Part shown: piece by piece, positions 18,048 to 26,200 of the stretch
Layout of the letters: the number at the start of each line of letters is the position of its first letter
Numbering within the stretch: position 1 is the first letter of the stretch
Assembly (NCBI RefSeq): GCF_022761125.1
Contig: NZ_JAKWJR010000005.1
Location: 124,001 to 188,000 of the forward strand
DNA: 64,000 nucleotides
Direction of reading: 5' to 3'
DNA from: Nocardioides sp. SR21
GTDB taxonomy: Bacteria; Actinomycetota; Actinomycetes; Propionibacteriales; Nocardioidaceae
Notes under the pieces: model-generated
Seen by the model: only the letters and a program-made list of their open reading frames with translations
What the model was told of the DNA's origin: nothing
The model's database searches: none
Translations under genes and position numbers: made by a program

Positions 18048-19034
18048 TCAGGCAGCAGACAGCGGCGGGAACAGCTCGGCACGGATCATGGCGGCAGTTC
18101 GTGCCGGGTGCGACAGATCGGACCAGTCGAGGCGGATGCATCTCCACCCGGTCAGTCGACACACCAGCGTCTCGCGCTTCTTCTCGGCGAAGACGACATC
18201 GCCGGCCCGCTGCCCCGGCCGAAGCAGCTTCTCGTACTTCACCTTGCCGTCGAACTCCAGGTAGACCCCCAGGGATGGCCAAGCGAAGTCGACGCGGGCG
18301 ACCTCTCGTCCCGAGGCATCGACGATCGAGTACTGCGGCTCGGGCGCGGGCAGCCCAGCGCTGAGAATCAGGTGCAAGGTGCGACTCTCGCCCACCGACT
18401 CGACCCGCTTGTCGGCGCGGTGCAGGACCAGGCTGGTGCGGAGTGAGTTCGGCCAATGCTCCATCACCGCGTACCTCTCGAGAAGCTCCTCCTTGGTGGT
18501 CATCCCGCAGTGCAGGAAGTGATTGACCACGACGAGGCCGGCCTCGGCCGTTGCGACCGTGGTCACCTCGAGCGCGAGACGCGTCGGCGTCATGACCTGA
18601 AGGCCGTGCCGCGGCGTGACGTCTCCGGGGAGCAGCCGGCCGCAGTGCTGGTGCACGCCGGCCTCATGTCGACCCGCCTTCTCGTCGGGCCGCGTGACGT
18701 GGACGTCGGTCAGGTCGAGGCCCCAGGTGGGCGCGTCGTACTCGGGGAGGCCCGACACGTGCGACAGGACTATCCGGGTCCGCGCCTGTTGGTGCACCGC
18801 CCGGGCGCGAAGGCCGTGGCGGCCCGCCGGATCGAGGCCGTCGTGCGTGGACTTGTCGGCGTACGCGCCTCGTCGCACCTTGACCAGCACCCCGTCGCTC
18901 ACGAGCCGGCGGATGGACCGGTCGTCGTGTCCGTGGGCGAGCAGCGTCTTGCGCAGGTAGATCGGCGCGTTGCGCGGATCGTCGGCCGGTCGCTCGGGCG
19001 GAATCATCATGCCGTCACGTCTTCCCGGAGGCAT
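18048..19034 (-). CDS. AbiEi-like winged-helix protein with C-terminal DUF559/Vsr-like nuclease domain
   Basis: 328 residues from ATG 19034; ATG 19010 is an equally plausible start. The N-terminal part (SIRRLVSDGVLVKVRRGAYA) matches the winged helix of type IV antitoxin AbiEi. The C-terminal part carries DFAWPSLGVYLEFDGKVKYE at about 249-268 and WRCIRLDWSDL near the end, the DUF559/very-short-patch-repair-like restriction endonuclease fold with D...E-x-D-x-K. No AbiEii toxin gene is adjacent, so this is not a complete toxin-antitoxin pair. The role is unknown. It is bracketed by R2 repeat copies A and B, which suggests a movable unit. Confidence 0.75.
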   Translation of the reverse strand: MPPGRRDGMMIPPERPADDPRNAPIYLRKTLLAHGHDDRSIRRLVSDGVLVKVRRGAYADKSTHDGLDPAGRHGLRARAVHQQARTRIVLSHVSGLPEYDAPTWGLDLTDVHVTRPDEKAGRHEAGVHQHCGRLLPGDVTPRHGLQVMTPTRLALEVTTVATAEAGLVVVNHFLHCGMTTKEELLERYAVMEHWPNSLRTSLVLHRADKRVESVGESRTLHLILSAGLPAPEPQYSIVDASGREVARVDFAWPSLGVYLEFDGKVKYEKLLRPGQRAGDVVFAEKKRETLVCRLTGWRCIRLDWSDLSHPARTAAMIRAELFPPLSAA

Positions 19035-19106
19035 CGCTCACGACGCCAGGAAGCAACGGACCTGTGGACAGCCCCTCACGTCGGGCCGACTACTCAGCCT
19101 CTCCTG

Positions 19107-19168
19107 GCACTTCCTGGGCGTTGCATCGGCTGAGAAGTGACGGATTCACCGGTGCACCGGTGATTTCG
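19107..19168 (+). repeat. Palindrome-hairpin repeat family R2, copy B
   Basis: A hairpin with arms CACTTC (19108-19113) and GAAGTG (19134-19139) around CTGGGCGTTGCATCGGCTGA, then a perfect 18-bp palindrome (19146-19163, TCACCGGTG plus complement). The order of palindrome and hairpin is reversed relative to copy A while the hairpin has the same orientation. It ends 2 bases before the MMPL stop. Confidence 0.85.
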
Positions 19169-19170
19169 CC

Positions 19171-21159
19171 TCACACCCGCCGCGGCCACCAGAACCGGTC
19201 GCCCAGCAACACCGCCATGGCCGGCACCAGCATGGTGCGGACGACGAGGGTGTCGAGGAGTACGCCGACGCAGATGATCGTGCCGAGCTGGGCGAGCGCG
19301 ACCAGGGGCAGGACGCCGAGGACGGCGAAGACCGCGGCGAGCAGGATGCCGGCGCTGGTGATCACGCCACCGGTGACGGTGAGGGCGCGGAGCATGCCCT
19401 CGCGGGAGCCGTGGGCCTCCGCCTCCTCGCGGGCTCGGGTGACGAGGAAGAGGTTGTAGTCGACGCCGAGGGCGACGAGGAACAGGAACGCGAAGAGCGG
19501 GATCTTCACGTCGATCGCCTCGAACCCGAACACGCCGGTGAAGATCCACCACGAGGCACCGAGCGCCGCGACGTAGGTGCCGACGACCGACAGCACCAGC
19601 AGCACCGGGCCGAGCAGGGACCGCAGGATGATCACGAGGCCGAGCAGCACCATGCCGAGGATGATCGGCAGGATCAGCAGCATGTCGCGGGCGGCCGCCG
19701 TGCGGGCATCGAGCGACTCCGCCTCGGTCCCTCCGACGTACGTCGAGGGCAGGTCGGCCACCGCGTCGCGGATGTCCTCGACGGTCGAGCGCGCCTCCTC
19801 GGAGCCCGGCTCGGCGGTGAGCACGACGTCGAGCTGGGTGACGCCGGCGCCGGAGGCGGTGACACGGGCCGACTCGACCCCGCCGACCCCGGACACGAGC
19901 GGCATGATCTCGTCCTCGGACGCCTTGGTGACCACCTGGGTCGGCTCGAGGTTGCCGGCCGGGTACGACTCGGCGAGGCGCTCGCCGGCGGTGACCGCCT
20001 CGGGGCGGTCGAGGAGCTGGTCGGCCTCGTCGAGACCGAACCGCGCTCCGGCGAGGCCGCTCGCGAGCACCGCGAGCAGCAGGATCGTGCTGACCAGCAC
20101 CGCGCGCGGACGGCGCGAGACCAGCTGGCCGACCTTGTGGAAGAACGAGTCGCTGTCGACCGCGGCCTGGTCGCCGTGGTGGGGGACCTTGGGCCAGAAG
20201 ACCCAGCGCCCGAAGAGCACGAGGGTCGCGGGCAGCACCACCAGGGCGAAGGTCGCGGCGACCACGATGCCGACGGCGCACGCGACGCCGAGCGCGCGGG
20301 TGGAGGGCACCACGGACAGCACCAGGGCCAGCACCGCGAGGAAGACCGTGAGCGCGCTGCCGATCACGGCCTCCGACGTACGCCGCAGCGCGTGCGCCAT
20401 CGCCGCGTGCCGCGACTCGGTCGAGCGCAGCTCGTCGCGGTAGCGGGAGATCAGGAGCAGCGCGTAGTCGGTTCCGGCGCCGAAGACCAGGACGGACAGC
20501 ACGCCGGTCGTGGTCCCGTCCCACGGCAGCCCGACGGCGTCGAGCGTCTGGGTCGCGGCGACGACCGCGAACCGGTCGGCGACGCCGACGACGACCAACG
20601 GGATCACCCAGAGGATCGGGCTGCGGTAGGTGATGACGAGCAGGACGGCGACGATCAGCATCGTCGCGAGCAGCAGCCGCATGTCGGCCCCGTCGAACAC
20701 CTTGCCGAGGTCGGCGCGGATGCCGGCCGGCCCGGTGACGCCGACGCTGACCCCGTCGGGCGCGTCGGCGCGCAGGTCCTCGCGCAGCGCGTCGACCTTC
20801 TCGCCGATGTCGTCGGCGTTGCCCCCCTCGATCGGGATCACGGTGAAGACGGCCGTGCCGTCCTTCGACGGGATCAGCTCGCCCTCGGCCTGGTCCTCGA
20901 TCTCGCCAAGAGCGGTCTCGGACAGCTTCCCGAAGTCGGCGGTCCACAGCACGATCGCGGCCTCGGTGGCCTCGTCGGGCAGCTCGTCGAGCAGGTAGGC
21001 CGCCGACGTGCTGTCGGCGTTCTCCGGCAGGTTGTCACGCGAGTCCGTCGCGTGCTCGGCCTCCCCGACGCCGCCGATGAGGGCGACGGCGAGCAGGATG
21101 GGGAGCAGGGCGAACAACCAGGCGGTACGGCGACCGGTGATGATCGGCGCGAGGGCCAC
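19171..21159 (-). CDS. MMPL family (RND-type) transporter, second
   Basis: 662 residues from GTG 21159, chosen because AGGAG lies five bases upstream; longer frames would cross the operator. Two sets of six helices with large outer loops: FGAGTDYALLLISRYRDELR in the first half and ALGVDYNLFLVTRAREEAEA in the second carry the conserved helix-4 Asp-Tyr of MMPL transporters. It is divergent from a MarR gene and probably repressed by it through the three half-sites at 21189-21210. The substrate is unknown, probably a hydrophobic compound. Confidence 0.93.
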   Translation of the reverse strand: MALAPIITGRRTAWLFALLPILLAVALIGGVGEAEHATDSRDNLPENADSTSAAYLLDELPDEATEAAIVLWTADFGKLSETALGEIEDQAEGELIPSKDGTAVFTVIPIEGGNADDIGEKVDALREDLRADAPDGVSVGVTGPAGIRADLGKVFDGADMRLLLATMLIVAVLLVITYRSPILWVIPLVVVGVADRFAVVAATQTLDAVGLPWDGTTTGVLSVLVFGAGTDYALLLISRYRDELRSTESRHAAMAHALRRTSEAVIGSALTVFLAVLALVLSVVPSTRALGVACAVGIVVAATFALVVLPATLVLFGRWVFWPKVPHHGDQAAVDSDSFFHKVGQLVSRRPRAVLVSTILLLAVLASGLAGARFGLDEADQLLDRPEAVTAGERLAESYPAGNLEPTQVVTKASEDEIMPLVSGVGGVESARVTASGAGVTQLDVVLTAEPGSEEARSTVEDIRDAVADLPSTYVGGTEAESLDARTAAARDMLLILPIILGMVLLGLVIILRSLLGPVLLVLSVVGTYVAALGASWWIFTGVFGFEAIDVKIPLFAFLFLVALGVDYNLFLVTRAREEAEAHGSREGMLRALTVTGGVITSAGILLAAVFAVLGVLPLVALAQLGTIICVGVLLDTLVVRTMLVPAMAVLLGDRFWWPRRV

Positions 21160-21188
21160 GAGAACTCCTGACGAGTGGCGTACGATAC

Positions 21189-21210
21189 CTAAGTAACTTA
21201 GCAACTAAGT
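21189..21210. promoter_or_regulatory. Overlapping CTAAGT/ACTTAG dyads, probable MarR operator
   Basis: CTAAG-TAA-CTTAG (21189-21201) and ACTTAG-CAA-CTAAGT (21196-21210) share the central half-site, giving three half-sites between the divergent MMPL and MarR genes. It stands out as AT-rich in a GC-rich region. Confidence 0.65.
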
Positions 21211-21222
21211 GGGTGAGTGAAA

Positions 21223-21702
21223 ATGTCAGGTCCGGCCAGCGCCTTCACCGACAGCTGGGAGCAGACCGGCAGCCTGATGGCGCTGCGGGAGGCGATCGAG
21301 CGCGGCGGCCGGCTGCGCCACGTGATCGCGCGCCGCGCCGGGCTCTCCGAGAGCGACCTGGTCGCGATGGAGCACCTGATGCGCGAGCCGCTCGGTCCCG
21401 GCGAGCTCGCCCGCATCCTCGACGTCACCACCGCTGCCTCCACGGGCCTGGTCGACCGGCTCGCCCAGCGCGGTCACGTCCAGCGGCACCCGCACGAGCT
21501 CGACCGACGCCGTACCCAGGTCGAGGTGACCCCATCCGGGCGCGAGGAGGTGCTGACGCACCTGCTACCGATGTTCCTGTCGCTCGACCGGCTCGACAAG
21601 TCGTTCGACGACGCGGAGCGCGCGGTCGTCGAGCGCTACCTGCGCGGGGTCGTCGCGACCTTCGACGAGCTGGAGGCTCAGCCGCCGCCCTCGGAGGCGT
21701 AG
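21223..21702 (+). CDS. MarR family transcriptional regulator
   Basis: 159 residues from ATG 21223; a GTG at 21217 would add two. A central winged helix of the MarR type: LVAMEHLMREPLGPGELARI, LDVTTAASTGLVDRLAQRGH, then HPHELDRRRTQVEVTPSGRE, with the typical DRR wing. Flanking helices form the dimer interface. Divergent from the MMPL transporter with a compact operator between, so it is most likely its repressor. Its 3' end overlaps the polyphosphate glucokinase gene by 25 bases, convergent. Confidence 0.93.
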   Translation: MSGPASAFTDSWEQTGSLMALREAIERGGRLRHVIARRAGLSESDLVAMEHLMREPLGPGELARILDVTTAASTGLVDRLAQRGHVQRHPHELDRRRTQVEVTPSGREEVLTHLLPMFLSLDRLDKSFDDAERAVVERYLRGVVATFDELEAQPPPSEA

Positions 21703-22433
21703 AGCGCGGCACCGACCACACCGGCCTTGTTCAGCAGCGTCGCCGGCACGATCTCGGTGTCGATGTCGAGCAGCGGCAGGAACTCCTCGGAGTCCTTGCT
21801 GACCCCGCCGCCGACGACGAACAGCTCGGGGGAGAACAGCATCTCCAGCGTCCGGTAGTAGCGCGTCAGCCGCGCGGCCCATGCCTCCCACGACAGCTCC
21901 TCGCGGGTGCGCGCGCTGTTCGCCGCGCGCGACTCGGCGTCGTGGCCGTCGATCTCGAGGTGCCCGAGCTCGGAGTTCGGCACCAGCAGCCCGTCGTTCA
22001 CCATCGCCGAGCCGATCCCGGTGCCGAGCGTGGTCACGATGACGAGACCGTTGCGCCCGCGCGCGGCGCCGTACCGGACCTCGGCCAGCCCGGCCGCGTC
22101 CGCGTCGTTGACGACGTGCACCTCGCGACCGGTCGCCTCGGTGAACAGCTTGTCCGCGTCGGTCCCGATCCAGGCCTTGTCGATGTTCGCCGCGGACAGC
22201 ACCACGCCGTGTCGTACGACGCCGGGGACGGTGACGCCGACCGCGCCCGTGCACGCGGGGAACTTCGCCAGCAGGTCGACGAAGATCTCGGCGATGTTCT
22301 CGGGCGTCGACGCCGCGGGGGTGCGGATCCGCTCCCGCTCGGCGGCGAACTCGCCGGCGTCGAGGTCGACCGGGGCGCCCTTGATGCCGGTGCCGCCGAA
22401 GTCGATGCCGAAGGGCTGCTCGGTGCTCGCCAT
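21678..22433 (-). CDS. ppgK: Polyphosphate glucokinase
   Basis: 251 residues from ATG 22433 (MASTEQPFGIDFGGTGIKGA). ROK-family kinase with phosphate-binding FGIDFGGTGIKGAPV, the catalytic region VHVVNDADAAGLAEVRYGAA, the second phosphate loop VIVTTLGTGIGSAMVNDG and ELGHLEIDGHDAE. The length and motifs match actinobacterial PpgK, which phosphorylates glucose with polyphosphate or ATP. Polyphosphate use is inferred from family. It is a single gene, convergent with MarR. Confidence 0.93.
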   Translation of the reverse strand: MASTEQPFGIDFGGTGIKGAPVDLDAGEFAAERERIRTPAASTPENIAEIFVDLLAKFPACTGAVGVTVPGVVRHGVVLSAANIDKAWIGTDADKLFTEATGREVHVVNDADAAGLAEVRYGAARGRNGLVIVTTLGTGIGSAMVNDGLLVPNSELGHLEIDGHDAESRAANSARTREELSWEAWAARLTRYYRTLEMLFSPELFVVGGGVSKDSEEFLPLLDIDTEIVPATLLNKAGVVGAALYASEGGG

Positions 22434-22488
22434 GGACCCAAACCTAAACCGTTGGGCCGATCGCGTCCGCACCTGTCACGCTCGGTGG

Positions 22489-23244
22489 GTGCCCACCGAG
22501 CTCCCCCTGACCCGGCACCTGGAGGGTCTGCGCGCCGCGATGATCGCGTTCGTGCGGTACGCCGACCGGGCCGGTCTGCGCGCGCCGGTGCCGACCTGTC
22601 CCGGGTGGACCGTGCGCGACCTGGTGGCCCACCAGGGGATGGTGCACCGCTGGGCGGCCGCGCTGGTGCGTGGCGAGCACGACGTCGTACCGGACGCGAT
22701 CGAAGCGGCGGGCCGCGCCGAGCCCGACCCGCTCGAGTGGCTGCGCGACGGCGTCATCGAGCTGGCCGAGACGCTGACCCGCGCACCCGCGGACACGCGG
22801 GCGATCGTGTTCCTGAACGACGCTCCCGCACCGCGCGAGTTCTGGGCGCGTCGGCAGTGTCACGAGACCACGATGCACGCGGTCGACGCGCTGTCGGCCG
22901 CTCTTGGGAGGCACCCGGACCCCGCCGAGACCTGGATCGAGACCGACCTCGCGGTCGACGGCATCGACGAGCTGCTCGGCGGCTTCATGACCCGACCGCG
23001 CTCCCGGCTGCGCTGCGACGAGGACTCGGTGCTCGTCGTCGCGCCGGACGACGCACCGGACTGGTGGCGGGTCGACCTCAGCCCCGGGCCGGCGGTGACC
23101 ACCCGCCGGGTCGGACCGCGCGAGGACGGCGACTGGGCGCTGAACGGCACCGCGGTCGACCTCTACCTCGCGCTCTGGAACCGCACCGACCGCCCGAGCC
23201 TCGACGACACCTGGCGCGAGCGGGCGGCCGTGACCTGGTCCTGA
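22489..23244 (+). CDS. Maleylpyruvate isomerase-like, mycothiol-dependent (DinB superfamily) protein
   Basis: 251 residues from GTG 22489. The N-terminal helical domain carries CPGWTVRDLVAHQGMVHRWA, the signature of the actinobacterial maleylpyruvate isomerase/TIGR03083 family with a metal-binding His in DLVAHQ, and a later RRQCHETTMHAVDALSAALG supplying the other His ligands. The C-terminal part resembles the MDMPI_C domain. Family members use mycothiol and a divalent metal; the substrate is unknown. It stands alone, divergent from polyphosphate glucokinase. Confidence 0.85.
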   Translation: MPTELPLTRHLEGLRAAMIAFVRYADRAGLRAPVPTCPGWTVRDLVAHQGMVHRWAAALVRGEHDVVPDAIEAAGRAEPDPLEWLRDGVIELAETLTRAPADTRAIVFLNDAPAPREFWARRQCHETTMHAVDALSAALGRHPDPAETWIETDLAVDGIDELLGGFMTRPRSRLRCDEDSVLVVAPDDAPDWWRVDLSPGPAVTTRRVGPREDGDWALNGTAVDLYLALWNRTDRPSLDDTWRERAAVTWS

Positions 23245-23263
23245 TCGACGTCGGCCGGCGGGC

Positions 23264-26200
23264 TCACGGGGTGGGGATGACGGTGATGTTCATGAAGCCG
23301 GTGGCGCCGGTGTTGGTGGTGTAGGTGACGAGTGGGAGGGCGCCGCTCCAACCGGGTGCCGGGGTGTAGGTGAAGTCGCCGTCGGGGTCGATGGTCAGGG
23401 TGCCGGTCGCGGGGTCGGTGTGGCTGGTCACCGAGAGCGTGTCGTCGGGGTCGATGTCGTTGGTCAGGACGTTGCCGGTCGCGGGCGTGTCCTCGGCGAC
23501 CGTGACGATGTCGGCGATCGTGATGGTCGCGTCGTCGACGGGGGTGACGGTGATGTGCACCGTGGCGATCGCGGTGCCGCCGTGCCCGTCGTTGATCCGG
23601 TAGCTGAAGGATGCGGGGCCGGAGTAGCCGGACGCGGGGGTGAAGGTGATCGTCGACCCGTTGTAGAAGGCGATGCCGTTGGTCCTGGCCGTGAGCGCGT
23701 CGATCGCGAAGGTGTCGCCGTCGGGGTCGGAGTCGTTGGTGAGCACGTCGGCCGCCGCGATGACGATCGGGGTGTCCTCGTCGGTGGTGAAGCTGTCGTC
23801 GTGGGCGACGGGTGCGTCGTTGACGGACGTGACGGTGATGCTGATGAAGCCGGTGGCGCCGGTGTTGGTGGTGTAGGTGACGAGCGGAAGGGCGCCGCTC
23901 CAACCGGGTGCCGGGGTGTAGGTGAAGTCGCCGTCGGGGTCGATGGTCAGGGTGCCGGTCGCGGGGTCGGTGTGGCTGGTCACCGAGAGCGTGTCGTCGG
24001 GGTCGATGTCGTTGGTCAGGACGTTGCCGGTCGCGGGCGTGTCCTCGGCGCCCGTGACGATGTCGGCGATCGTGATGGTCGCGTCGTCGACGGGGGTGAC
24101 GGTGATGTGCACGGTGGCGATCGCGGTGGCGCCGTGCCCGTCGTTGATCCGGTAGCTGAAGGATGCGGGGCCGGAGTAGTCGGACGCGGGGGTGAAGGTG
24201 ATCGTCGACCCGTTGTAGAAGGCGATGCCGTTGGTCCTGGCCGTGAGCGCGTCGATCGCGAAGGTGTCGCCGTCGGGGTCGGAGTCGTTGGTGAGCACGT
24301 CGGCCGCCGCGATGACGATCGGGGTGTCCTCGTCGGTGGTGAAGCTGTCGTCGTGGGCGACGGGCGCGTCGTTGGCCGCGGTGACGGTGACGTTCACCGT
24401 GGAGGTCGCCGTGGCGCTGTTGCCGTCGTGGATCGAGTAGGTGAACGAGGCCGGCCCGGAGTAGTCCGCGGTCGGGGTGAAGACCAGGTTGCCGCCGACG
24501 GCGTCGAGGCTGCCGTTGACCGGGCTGCCGACCGAGGAGACGGAGAGGGTGTCGCCGTCGACGTCGGTGTCGTTGGCGGTCAGTGCGGTGAGGGGGAACG
24601 GGAGGGACAGCGTCGTGTTCTCGTCGATGGTGTAGCTGTCGTCGTGGGCGACGGGTGCGTCGTTGACGGGCGTGACGGTGATGTCGAGGGTTCCGGTGGC
24701 ACCGGTGCTGGTGGTGTAGGTGGCTGTCTCGGTGCCGTGCCAGTCAGGGGCCGGGGTGTAGGTGAAGTCCCCGTCGGGCTCGATGGCGAGGGTGCCGTGA
24801 TCGGGGTCGGTGTGGTCGGTGACGGTCAGCGCGTCGTCGGGGTCGATGTCGTTGGTCAGGACGTTGCCGGTCGACTGGGCGTCCTCGGCGACCGTGACGG
24901 AGTCAGTGACCGTGACGGTGGGGTCGTCGACGGCCGTCACGGTGATGTTCACCGTGGCGGTCGCCGTGGCGACGTTGCCGTCGTGGATCGAGTAGGTGAA
25001 CGAGGCCGGCCCGGAGTAGTGCGCAGTCGGGATGAAGACCAGGTTGCCGCCGACGAGGGCGAAGCTGCCGTTGACCGGGCCGCCGACCGAGGAGACGGAG
25101 ACGGTGTCGCCGTCGACGTCGGTGTCGTTGGCGGTCAGTGCGGAGAGGGGGAACGGCAGGGACCAGGTCGTGTCCTCGTCGATGGTGTAGCTGTCGTCGT
25201 GGGCGACGGGTGCGTCGTTGACGGGCGTGACGGTGATGTCGAGGGTTCCGGTGGCACCGGTGTTGGTGGTGTACGTGACCGTCTCGGTGCCGTGCCAGTC
25301 GGCGTCCGGGGTGTAGGTGAAGTCCCCGTCGGGCTCGATGGCGAGGGTGCCGTGATCGGCGTCGGTGTGGTCGATGACGGTCAGCGCGTCGTCGGGGTCG
25401 GGGTCCCTGTCGTTGGTCAGGACGTTGCCGGTCGACTGGGTGTCCTCGGCGACGGAGACGGAGTCAGTGACCGTGACGGTGGGATCGTTGACGCGGACGG
25501 TGACCGTCGCGCTGTCGCTCGAGCCGTGACCGTCCGAGGCGGCGTAGGTGAACGAGTCGGTCCCGCGGTAGCCGGGGTCCGGTGTGTAGATGATGCTCCC
25601 GGCCGGGCTCAGGACGAGGGTCCCGTGCGAGGGAGGGGTCACCAGCTCCGCGACCAGGGAGTCGCCGTCGCCGTCGACGTCGTTGGCGATCACGTTGCGG
25701 GCGACGGGGGTGTCCACACCGGTGGTGTAGCTGTCGTCGTGGGCGACGGGTGCGTCCTCGACCGGGTCGACGGTGACCGTGACGGTGACCGCGCTCGACT
25801 GCAGGTCGCCGTCGTCGGCGCGGTAGGTGAAGCTGTCGGTGCCGTGGAAGTTCGGGTCCGGCGTGTAGGTGACGGTGCCGCTCGGGTTGACGACGACGAT
25901 GCCGTGCACCGGGTTCGTGACCAGGTCCGCGACCAGCGGGTCGTCGTCGACGTCGGTGTCGTTGGCGAGCACGTCGAAGCTCGTCGCGTCGTCCTCGTTG
26001 ATGGAGTAGTCGTCGGCAGTGGCGACGGGTGCGTCGTCGACCGGGGTGACGGTGATGGTCAGGGCGCCGATGGCGCCGGTGTTGGTGGTGTAGCTGATGG
26101 TCGGGACGGTGCCGTTCCAGTCCGCTTCAGGGGTGTAGCGGTAGTCGCCGTCGGGGTCGATGGTGACGGTGCCGTGGGCCGGCGCGGTGTGGCTCGTGAC

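Noticed and set aside
18048..19034. Complete type IV toxin-antitoxin system
   Set aside because: Only the AbiEi-like winged helix is present. No AbiEii nucleotidyltransferase gene is adjacent, and the C-terminus looks like a nuclease domain instead.
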